Shown here: positions 1 through 4,847 of the stretch, piece after piece
Layout: the number at the start of each line of letters is the position of its first letter
Numbering within the stretch: the first letter of the stretch is position 1
From: Christensenella sp. UBA767
Lineage (GTDB): Bacteria; Bacillota; Clostridia; Christensenellales; CAG-917
Assembly (NCBI GenBank): GCA_002297185.1
Contig: DBJV01000105.1
Coordinates: 1 to 7,426 of the forward strand
Direction: 5' to 3'
Length of the DNA: 7,426 nt
Program-made: the position numbers and the translations under genes
The notes under the pieces: model-generated
What the model saw: the letters and a program-made list of their open reading frames with translations, nothing else
Database searches by the model: none
Told to the model about the DNA's origin: nothing

Positions 1-148
1 CCGTTTCAATAGTATTGAGTATTTATGTCAAACGGGAATATTGTGGTGATGTGAGGCAGGCTCAAAAAGTTTAGATAATCGTCAAAATGGCATTTTATCT
101 GTATGAAATATTTGTATAACCGCAGACAACATCAAGAAAATCGGCGAA

Positions 149-685
149 TTGATTGCATTACTTACTATAAGAACCATTATGTGCCGTTCTGGCAAAGATT
201 TATATCGTCTTTATGACGGAATTATCAAGGATTGCAACAAATCAAGCGATTCTCTTGCCGAATACTCGGACGGATACGATATAGCGCAAACCGCAATGCT
301 TTTCCTTTGTGAGTACATCGGTAAAAGGCTTGGTGACAATTACACGACCACTCGTGGAAACGTTATTTCGATTAAGCAAGCGTGCTTCCGTTTTACGGAT
401 AGATACTTGGACAAACAATTTACTCGTCATTTAACACACACAACCGCCATAAGCGACAGCGTTGCCGCATCGCACATAACTTTTATCGACGACGAATCCG
501 ACAACGATTATACTGCCGCTGACGCACTCATAGCAAAGATGCAATTAACACAAGGCGAATATGACGTTCTCTGCGCCTATATGTCGGGATTGACTTATCT
601 CGAAGTTACACAACTTTTGAACGTCAACCGCACGACCATTTGGCGCAGAAGAATAAGAATACAAGAAAAGTTTTTATGCACTTAA
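149..685 (+). CDS. Small sigma-region-4-like helix-turn-helix protein of a mobile element
   Basis: The last ~50 residues (about 128-176) read as a sigma-70 region 4-type helix-turn-helix: LTQGEYDVL, then GLTYLEVTQLL, a turn, and NRTTIWRRR as recognition helix with a basic tail. The first ~125 residues match nothing I recognise. Small proteins of this layout are common in clostridial phages and integrative elements, where they act as DNA-binding regulators; that role is inference. The start is uncertain: TTG at 149 gives 178 residues, ATG at 179 gives 168, and neither has a good ribosome binding site. The frame stays open and looks coding upstream to about 107, so the 5' end may be lost or frameshifted. 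It converges on the HsdR fragment with 22 bases between the two stops, and no terminator is visible there. Confidence 0.6.
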   Translation: MIALLTIRTIMCRSGKDLYRLYDGIIKDCNKSSDSLAEYSDGYDIAQTAMLFLCEYIGKRLGDNYTTTRGNVISIKQACFRFTDRYLDKQFTRHLTHTTAISDSVAASHITFIDDESDNDYTAADALIAKMQLTQGEYDVLCAYMSGLTYLEVTQLLNVNRTTIWRRRIRIQEKFLCT

Positions 686-707
686 TTTTCGTCTTTTGGG
701 GAAATTG

Positions 708-1496
708 TTATGCCGCTATGTAATCGATCAAGCGTTCCTTTTTCAAAAGACCGTCAATAAAATATTCGATGGAAACTCCGCTTTCGCGAATCGCCTCGCG
801 GTTGGGCTTTTCCTTTTCGTTATCGACTTTCAACCATTCAAAAAAGTAATCGTAGTCGGCATTGAATGCGCCAAGCCTTGTTTCCAACCCATTTGAAAGC
901 ACGCAAATCTGATTGAATGCAAAGAGGGTGGGGATATCCTTTTTGTAATCTTGTAAATTCTTATTGAATGCTTCTTCAACTTTAACAACACTGTTTTTCA
1001 ATTCGATAAACACAAGCGGAAGACCGTTTACAAAAATCAAGATGTCAGGTCTGCGCCAATAGACTTTGCCTTGTATCCACATTTGCGATACAGCGGTAAA
1101 AGTATTGTTCTCGGGATTGTCAAAATCGATGAGTTTTACAAAATCAAAATCTTCTTTACCGTTTCTGTTGACTTTGACTTGTATTTGATTTCTGATTTTA
1201 TTGTACAAATCATAATTTGTCGCAACGATATCCGTGCCAGTATAGTCTCTTACCAGAGATTTCATTACGTCGTTGATGACTTCTTCCGGAATTTGCGGAT
1301 TCAACCTGAGCAGAGAACTCTTCAAAACGCATGGCAAAACGCACTCTTTTTTAGAAGAGCGCTCGGTGCCGTCGTTCAAATTCTCTCGTTTATTCGGATC
1401 GGGATCACATTTTAGGATATCGTAACCGAATTCGACCTTTGACAATTTGTCTAAAACGGCTCTTTCAATATCATCTTCCGAAATAAAATTTGCCAT
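708..1496 (-). CDS. hsdR: Truncated HsdR: N-terminal nuclease domain of a type I restriction enzyme R subunit
   Basis: HsdR subunits cut DNA after ATP-driven translocation; full-length ones have roughly 900-1,100 residues (PD-(D/E)XK nuclease, two RecA-like motor domains, C-terminal helical domain). This frame has only 262 residues and covers the HSDR_N domain. The nuclease core is visible: D151 in RRPDILIF, then E165 and K167 in FIELKN, followed by NLQDYKKDIPTLF, the usual position of the QxxxY-type motif. The protein stops after KERLIDYIAA; in HsdR proteins this segment normally continues IRNF and enters the motor domain, so the break lies near 714-717. The motor is gone, so restriction activity is not expected, although the nuclease residues are intact. 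ATG at 1496 has a good AAGGAG site inside the end of the upstream gene, whose stop lies 4 bases away, indicating coupling. No hsdM or hsdS is in the window. Confidence 0.85.
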   Translation of the reverse strand: MANFISEDDIERAVLDKLSKVEFGYDILKCDPDPNKRENLNDGTERSSKKECVLPCVLKSSLLRLNPQIPEEVINDVMKSLVRDYTGTDIVATNYDLYNKIRNQIQVKVNRNGKEDFDFVKLIDFDNPENNTFTAVSQMWIQGKVYWRRPDILIFVNGLPLVFIELKNSVVKVEEAFNKNLQDYKKDIPTLFAFNQICVLSNGLETRLGAFNADYDYFFEWLKVDNEKEKPNREAIRESGVSIEYFIDGLLKKERLIDYIAA

Positions 1497-1500
1497 AGTC

Positions 1501-1824
1501 TTACTGCTCCTTTGCTTTGTCCTGTTTTTCTTTTTCTAAATAACACGCAACTGCCACCAACAACTTGATTTCATCATATTGCATGGTTCTTACGTCAATC
1601 GTTACCCAGTTTTTAGCAAACCCTTGAGAAAACTCATACGCCTGCTGTAATCCCCAATATTCGTTTGATGCAGGATCTATGTTGTCGTTTCTTTCATCCA
1701 AATAAGAGTATATTTTTTCCAACTGATAATGTGCCATTTGATGCATAACTTTTGGCGTTTCGTAAAGAATCGCCAACGCTTCTTCCATTTTCTCATATGT
1801 TGCAACCAAGTCCGTGAAAGTCAA
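1501..1824 (-). CDS. Unknown protein coupled to the HsdR fragment, probably 5'-truncated
   Basis: I do not recognise this family. From the TTG at 1824 it has 107 residues, predicted to be mostly helical, with an aromatic and acidic middle (MAHYQLEKIYSYLDERND, NEYWGLQQAYEF), a short strand-like part (NWVTIDVRTM) and a charged lysine-rich C-terminus. The frame stays open to an ATG at 1911, but that part is antisense to the ribosome binding site and start of the 59-residue gene on the other strand, so I do not take it as coding. Possible starts are TTG 1854, TTG 1845, TTG 1824 and ATG 1788; none has a convincing ribosome binding site. This suggests that the native 5' end was lost when the recombinase module joined near 1830-1860. 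Its last codons contain the ribosome binding site for hsdR, so the two formed an operon. An accessory role beside the restriction enzyme is possible but not shown. Confidence 0.55.
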   Translation of the reverse strand: MTFTDLVATYEKMEEALAILYETPKVMHQMAHYQLEKIYSYLDERNDNIDPASNEYWGLQQAYEFSQGFAKNWVTIDVRTMQYDEIKLLVAVACYLEKEKQDKAKEQ

Positions 1825-1871
1825 ATCATCGTCTTTACTTCCTTTTCTCAACTCTTGCAAAAAATATAAAA

Positions 1872-1877
1872 AGGAGG
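1872..1877 (+). promoter_or_regulatory. Ribosome binding site AGGAGG fixing a TTG start
   Basis: A perfect AGGAGG lies 8 bases before TTG at 1886, the ideal distance. The ATG at 1880 in the same frame is only 2 bases away and cannot be used with this site. The site therefore sets the start of the 59-residue gene at the TTG. Confidence 0.8.
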
Positions 1878-1885
1878 TAATGCCA

Positions 1886-2065
1886 TTGAAGAGAAAACAA
1901 GTCCAACTCAAAGTAACAACCGTCGGTGAACCAAATCTCGATGCGCTGAGCGAGAGCGAACAAAATGCGTTCTACGTTTCATTGCTTATGCGGATTTTGG
2001 ATAAGCACCGTCAGCAATCGGAAGAACAATCCGTGAATGAGCAAAATTGCAAAACAAAGAGTTGA
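1886..2065 (+). CDS. Small protein (59 residues) upstream of the serine recombinase
   Basis: TTG start chosen from the perfect AGGAGG 8 bases upstream. The product begins MKRKQVQLKVTTVGEP, then a helical, acidic segment (SESEQNAFYVSLLMRILDKH), then a Gln/Glu/Asn-rich tail. It has no signal peptide, membrane segment or cysteine cluster. Short proteins of this sort often sit just before large serine recombinases in clostridial elements, and the SEQNAFYVSLLMRIL segment looks like a conserved core, but I cannot name the family. It is on the same strand as the recombinase, with a structured 290-base leader between them. A role as a recombination accessory (directionality) factor or regulator is only a guess from position. 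Its 5' end overlaps, antisense, the open frame of the unknown minus-strand gene. Confidence 0.65.
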   Translation: MKRKQVQLKVTTVGEPNLDALSESEQNAFYVSLLMRILDKHRQQSEEQSVNEQNCKTKS

Positions 2066-2150
2066 TATATGCAAAATAGTTTTATTAACTTTGCGTTGTG
2101 CAAAATTATGTTCAAATTAAGCCGCACTAATGACCGGCGCAACATCAATA

Positions 2151-2166
2151 AAAATACTATGAAAAC
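2151..2166 (+). repeat. Left copy of a 16-base direct repeat flanking the recombinase gene
   Basis: AAAATACTATGAAAAC here and AAAATACTCTGAAAAC at 3862-3877 match at 15 of 16 positions and in the same orientation. Both are followed by an A-rich run and preceded nearby by GCGCAA. The pair brackets the recombinase gene together with its leader. It may be a recombinase-recognised site or a chance match in AT-rich DNA. Confidence 0.4.
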
Positions 2167-2214
2167 AAAAAAAATTTTATCGTCTTTCGCATCGGGAGCG
2201 TAAACGAAAACTGC

Positions 2215-2262
2215 GGTTTGTCAAGGGTAAAATGTAGTGCCTTCCGCACCCCTTGACAAACC
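2215..2262 (+). promoter_or_regulatory. Long hairpin overlapping a candidate promoter of the recombinase gene
   Basis: A perfect 13-base inverted repeat is formed by GGTTTGTCAAGGG (2215-2227) and CCCTTGACAAACC (2250-2262). Inside it a second stem GTGC (2237-2240) / GCAC (2246-2249) closes a CTTCC loop and abuts the right arm directly, leaving a 9-base bulge on the left. The right arm contains TTGACA (2253-2258), a perfect -35 box. Downstream -10 candidates are imperfect (GATATA at 17 bases, TATAGA at 19 bases). No T-run follows, so it is not a simple terminator. It could be an operator, a recombinase binding site or an RNA regulatory stem. Confidence 0.55.
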
Positions 2263-2355
2263 TATAAACCACTATGATATAGACAATATCGTTTCCGTTT
2301 TTCTCTCTCCCGTCGAAAGACAAATCAATCGTAAAAAAGGAGAAAGAAAAACAAA

Positions 2356-3858
2356 ATGAAAACAGCAGCAATATATGCAAGATACTCTTGTGAGAATCAA
2401 ACGGAACAGTCCATCGAAGGACAGTTGAGAGTGTGTCAGGAATACGCCGCAAGTCTTGGCATTCTCATCGTTGAAACGTACATAGACAGAGCGATGTCGG
2501 GTACGAACGACAATCGTGCGGAATTTCAGCAAATGCTCAAAGACAGCAGCAAAAAGCAATTTCAGTTTGTAATCGTTTACAAATTGGACCGATTCGCACG
2601 CAACAAAGTCGAGTCCGTTATCAACAAAAAGACGTTGCAAGACAACGGAGTTTCGCTATTATCGGCAATGGAACGCATTACGGATACACCCGAAGGGCAT
2701 ATGATGGAAACCATACTCGAAGGCTTCAACCAATACTTCTCGGAAGAGTTGGCGCAGAAAGTAAAGCGCGGTATGCGAGAGACAAGACTTAAAGGCTTGT
2801 ATCAAGGCGGTGGCGTGCCGTACGGATATAAGGTCGAAGGTCGCAAAGTCGTTATAGACGAGAGCGCAGCGGAGATTGTACGATATGCGTTTCAGGAATA
2901 CTCGAAAGGCGCATTCGTATTGGAGATTATAGATACGTTGCACAAGAAGGGATTATTGTACAAGGGCAAGCCGTTTCCGAGAAATCTTTTATACCATGTG
3001 CTGCGCAATGAAAAATATACAGGCTCATATAAATGCAGAGATGAAGTCGTGGATAATATATATCCGCAAATCATACCCGTTGAGTTATTCCAAAAGGTCG
3101 GCGCAAGGCTTGAAAAGAACAGATACGGCAAACGCAGTTTCGAAGCGACATATTTGTTGAAATTCAAAGCGAAATGCGGATATTGCGGAATGCCGATGTA
3201 TTCGGAAACGGGAACGGCATCGAACGGCGAAACTAACAGATACTATAAATGCGGCGGCAAAAAGAAGTATCACAACGGATGCACGAAAAGCCAAGTGCGC
3301 AAAGAGTATCTCGAAGAGATCGTCGTAAATGCAATCGTCGATGAATTGAATCGCCCGGGCGCAATAGAGTTTATAACGAAGAAATTACTTGAAGAGCAGG
3401 ATGAGAACATAAAAAACAATTCGGCAGTGAACGCACTTGTCAAAGAGAAAACGAAGATAGACAAACAACTTGAAAATATCGCCAACGCAATACAGAACGG
3501 AATTGTGTCGAAAACGACCGCAAAGCGATTGCAAGACCTCGAAGAACAACAGGAAAAACTTGAGAGAGAAATACTGATAGAACAAAGTAGGCAAGCGGTG
3601 CCGCTGACAAGAGCGCAGATAAAAGAGTTTTATTCGGATGCGCTAGAAATGGAACCGCGTATGCTCATAGAATATTTGGTAAAAGAAGTAATATTATATG
3701 ATGACAAAATACAAATAATATTCAAATCCCCGATAAGCACCGTCCCCGACGAAGATCGGGGATTTTTATTATCCGTAAAATATTGCAAACCGAAAAAGGT
3801 TATATCGTCCCGTTCGTCCACGAAACGCAAGATAATGGTTGAGATAAGAGTAGAATAG
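2356..3858 (+). CDS. Large serine recombinase (site-specific integrase/transposase of a mobile element)
   Basis: This enzyme integrates and excises DNA elements through a covalent serine-DNA intermediate. Residues 3-145 are the resolvase catalytic domain: YARYS with nucleophile S11 and R9, and KLDRFARN with D78, R79 and R82. Residues about 150-255 are the Recombinase domain (GGGVPYGYKV; RNEKYTGSY). A zinc ribbon follows with C274, C277, C299 and C309. Residues about 358-407 form a coiled coil (KEKTKIDKQLENI; LEEQQEKLEREI), as usual in this family. The length (500) is normal. ATG at 2356 follows AGGAG (2338-2342) at a rather long 13 bases. The end is unusual: after the typical PDEDRGF there is a basic tail (KPKKVISSRSSTKRK), and the DNA there forms a terminator-like hairpin. 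The gene stops just before the tRNA operon terminator, which suggests that the edge of its element lies there. All catalytic residues are present, so it is probably functional. Confidence 0.93.
   Translation: MKTAAIYARYSCENQTEQSIEGQLRVCQEYAASLGILIVETYIDRAMSGTNDNRAEFQQMLKDSSKKQFQFVIVYKLDRFARNKVESVINKKTLQDNGVSLLSAMERITDTPEGHMMETILEGFNQYFSEELAQKVKRGMRETRLKGLYQGGGVPYGYKVEGRKVVIDESAAEIVRYAFQEYSKGAFVLEIIDTLHKKGLLYKGKPFPRNLLYHVLRNEKYTGSYKCRDEVVDNIYPQIIPVELFQKVGARLEKNRYGKRSFEATYLLKFKAKCGYCGMPMYSETGTASNGETNRYYKCGGKKKYHNGCTKSQVRKEYLEEIVVNAIVDELNRPGAIEFITKKLLEEQDENIKNNSAVNALVKEKTKIDKQLENIANAIQNGIVSKTTAKRLQDLEEQQEKLEREILIEQSRQAVPLTRAQIKEFYSDALEMEPRMLIEYLVKEVILYDDKIQIIFKSPISTVPDEDRGFLLSVKYCKPKKVISSRSSTKRKIMVEIRVE
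3743..3771 (+). terminator. Terminator-like hairpin inside the 3' end of the recombinase gene
   Basis: TCCCCGA (3743-3749) pairs perfectly with TCGGGGA (3756-3762) across a 6-base loop, directly followed by TTTTTATTA. This has the form of a rho-independent terminator but lies about 90 bases before the stop codon, in codons for TVPDEDRGFLL. It may end or attenuate transcripts, or mark the ancestral end of the gene. Confidence 0.45.
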
Positions 3859-3861
3859 CGC

Positions 3862-3877
3862 AAAATACTCTGAAAAC
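3862..3877 (+). repeat. Right copy of the 16-base direct repeat flanking the recombinase gene
   Basis: AAAATACTCTGAAAAC begins 4 bases after the recombinase stop and matches the copy at 2151-2166 with one substitution. It lies between the recombinase and the tRNA operon terminator, where the boundary of the mobile region is expected. Confidence 0.4.
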
Positions 3878-3880
3878 GAT

Positions 3881-3922
3881 AAAAAAATAATAACCTAACT
3901 TGCAAATTCAAGTTAGGTTATT
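3881..3922 (-). terminator. Intrinsic terminator of the tRNA operon
   Basis: A perfect 14-base stem (3889-3902 with 3909-3922, 6-base loop) lies 2 bases beyond the encoded CCA of tRNA-Glu. On the minus strand it is followed by TATTTTTTT (3889-3881), a U-tract. It ends the four-tRNA transcript and may also stop rightward transcription from the recombinase, although that side has no clean U-run. Confidence 0.8.
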
Positions 3923-3924
3923 CG

Positions 3925-4000
3925 TGGTGACCCTACCGAGGTTCGAACTCGGGTTACCGCCGTGAAAGGGCGATGTCTTAGACCACTTGACCATAGGGCC
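3925..4000 (-). tRNA. tRNA-Glu (anticodon TTC)
   Basis: The acceptor stem GGCCCTA pairs with TAGGGTC (one G-U). The anticodon arm is TCGCC-CTTTCAC-GGCGG with TTC in the loop, the T-arm carries GTTCGAA, the discriminator is A, and CCA is encoded. It is the last gene of the minus-strand tRNA operon, directly before the terminator. Confidence 0.95.
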
Positions 4001-4014
4001 GTTTTTGTTTTATT

Positions 4015-4091
4015 TGGTGGAAGTTACAGGACTCGAACCTGTGACCCCTTGCTTGTAAGGCAAGTGCTCTAACCAACTGAGCTAAACTTCC
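4015..4091 (-). tRNA. tRNA-Val (anticodon TAC)
   Basis: The acceptor GGAAGTT pairs with AACTTCC. The anticodon arm is CTTGC-CTTACAA-GCAAG with TAC, the T-arm carries GTTCGAG, and CCA is encoded. It lies 14 bases upstream of tRNA-Glu. A small GTGGA-TTGC-TCCAC hairpin sits in the 18-base spacer towards tRNA-Met, perhaps a processing signal. Confidence 0.95.
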
Positions 4092-4109
4092 GTGTGGATT
4101 GCTCCACTA

Positions 4110-4186
4110 TGGTAGCGGCGATCGGATTCGAACCAATGACCTGCCGGGTATGAACCGGCCGCTATAACCAACTAAGCTACGCCGCC
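4110..4186 (-). tRNA. tRNA-Met (anticodon CAT), elongator type
   Basis: The acceptor GGCGGCG pairs fully with CGCCGCT, the first pair being G-U. The anticodon arm is GCCGG-TTCATAC-CCGGC with CAT, and CCA is encoded. The paired position 1-72 and the absence of the three G-C pairs of initiators point to elongator Met. A lysidine-modified tRNA-Ile2 also has CAT, but the acceptor resembles elongator Met of Bacillota. Confidence 0.9.
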
Positions 4187-4305
4187 ATATCGTTTGGGGT
4201 GTTGCTGAGGGGAGCGCATTGCGCTCCGCGACAACAAATTTTGCAAGGGCGGACTTGCATTTGACGCTGACGCCTTGACGCCGACGTCGCATTCCGCTTT
4301 CGCTG
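4187..4305 (-). other. Long structured spacer inside the tRNA operon
   Basis: The 119 bases between tRNA-Met and tRNA-fMet contain a 7-base perfect stem (4211-4217 with 4221-4227), a shorter GCAAG/CTTGC stem, and a run of ACGC/ACGCC motifs (4263-4285). No gene, tRNA or T-run is visible. It is far longer than the 14- and 18-base spacers in the rest of the operon. Confidence 0.5.
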
Positions 4306-4381
<76 letters not shown>

Positions 4382-4398
4382 ATATTCAATGCTTGCTT

Positions 4399-4427
4399 AT
4401 GATATGATAAATCATAAAAAATGTCAA
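4399..4427 (-). promoter_or_regulatory. Sigma-A promoter of the tRNA operon
   Basis: On the minus strand, a perfect TTGACA (4427-4422) is followed after exactly 17 bases by TATCAT (4404-4399). Transcription should start near 4392, about 10 bases before tRNA-fMet. Close-to-consensus boxes suit a highly expressed stable RNA operon. Confidence 0.85.
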
Positions 4428-4796
4428 GCGGATTGGAAAAATAAATTTTTTCAAGTTTGAAATGCGGAGGAATTTCGCACTTTTGCGCTCAAAATTCCGA
4501 AAAATTCCGCAAGAATTTCCAAAATTCTATTTAAAATTTAACGTCATTTTAATCACCGGTTGCTTAACTGAAAATGAAGATTGCAAAGATGTTTTCCAAA
4601 GCGGAAAAGCGCGAAAAACCGCAATTCTAACGCTTTTGAATGAGCAAAACGCGTAAAATTGTCGAAAACGAAACTGCGACGAAAAACGGCAACGGAATGA
4701 TTGATTTTGACAATCGCAGGGGATAATATAGATATAAATTATTCTTTTAATAATTGATTTTAGCAATAAAAAACGCTTGCGTGCCTCGCGCGTAAT
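4428..4796. other. Intergenic region between the tRNA operon and the lipoprotein gene
   Basis: No gene is supported in this divergent spacer. It is AT-rich and contains several AATTCC/GGAATT words, with a potential stem GGAATTT-CGCA / TGCG-(4)-AAATTCC at 4469-4498, and two candidate rightward promoters towards its right end. The 64-codon frame at 4462-4656 has no ribosome binding site. Confidence 0.5.
4707..4734 (+). promoter_or_regulatory. Candidate distal promoter of the lipoprotein gene
   Basis: TTGACA (4707-4712) is followed after 16 bases by TAGATA (4729-4734). The -35 is perfect and the -10 weaker. It would give a leader of about 105 bases. Confidence 0.4.
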
Positions 4797-4805
4797 GTGT
4801 ATAAT
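4777..4805 (+). promoter_or_regulatory. Candidate proximal promoter of the lipoprotein gene
   Basis: A perfect TATAAT (4800-4805) lies 17 bases after TTGCGT (4777-4782), which matches the first half of the -35 consensus. Transcription would start near 4812, leaving a leader of about 35 bases that contains GGAG at 4837-4840. Confidence 0.6.
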
Positions 4806-4847
4806 AGTTATACTATTGATATAATGCTCATTATATGGAGTTTTGAT

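Larger units (their letters stand above)
2066..2355 (+). other. Non-coding leader between the 59-residue gene and the recombinase
   Basis: This 290-base stretch holds no convincing gene. It contains GCAAAA motifs at 2071 and 2100 (two more, at 2041 and 2049, lie in the end of the preceding gene), one arm of the direct repeat pair (2151-2166), an A-run followed by AATTTTAT (2167-2180), the long hairpin at 2215-2262 with a TTGACA in its right arm, and the recombinase ribosome binding site AGGAG at 2338-2342. An ATG frame of 31 codons at 2108-2203 has no ribosome binding site. Confidence 0.5.

Noticed and set aside
1880..1882. ATG as start of the 59-residue gene
   Set aside because: Only 2 bases after AGGAGG; the in-frame TTG at 1886 has the right spacing.
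2108..2203. A 31-codon lysine/arginine-rich frame that could be a leader peptide before the hairpin
   Set aside because: There is no ribosome binding site for either ATG, and no coupling to a T-run attenuator is visible.
4107..4292. A 61-codon minus-strand frame
   Set aside because: It runs through tRNA-Met and the operon spacer; the tRNA structure explains the sequence.
4469..4498. Hairpin in the intergenic region as a riboswitch or terminator
   Set aside because: The stem is AT-rich, has an unpaired segment and no T-run, and it lies upstream of the promoters, so it cannot be in the lipoprotein mRNA.
4462..4656. A 64-codon + strand frame in the intergenic region
   Set aside because: No ribosome binding site before its ATG, no recognisable domain, and it lies in a repeat-rich AT stretch.
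4797..4847. Upstream start giving 17 extra residues to the lipoprotein
   Set aside because: It would overlap the TATAAT box and bury the signal peptide; ATG 4848 has GGAG and an immediate lipoprotein signal.
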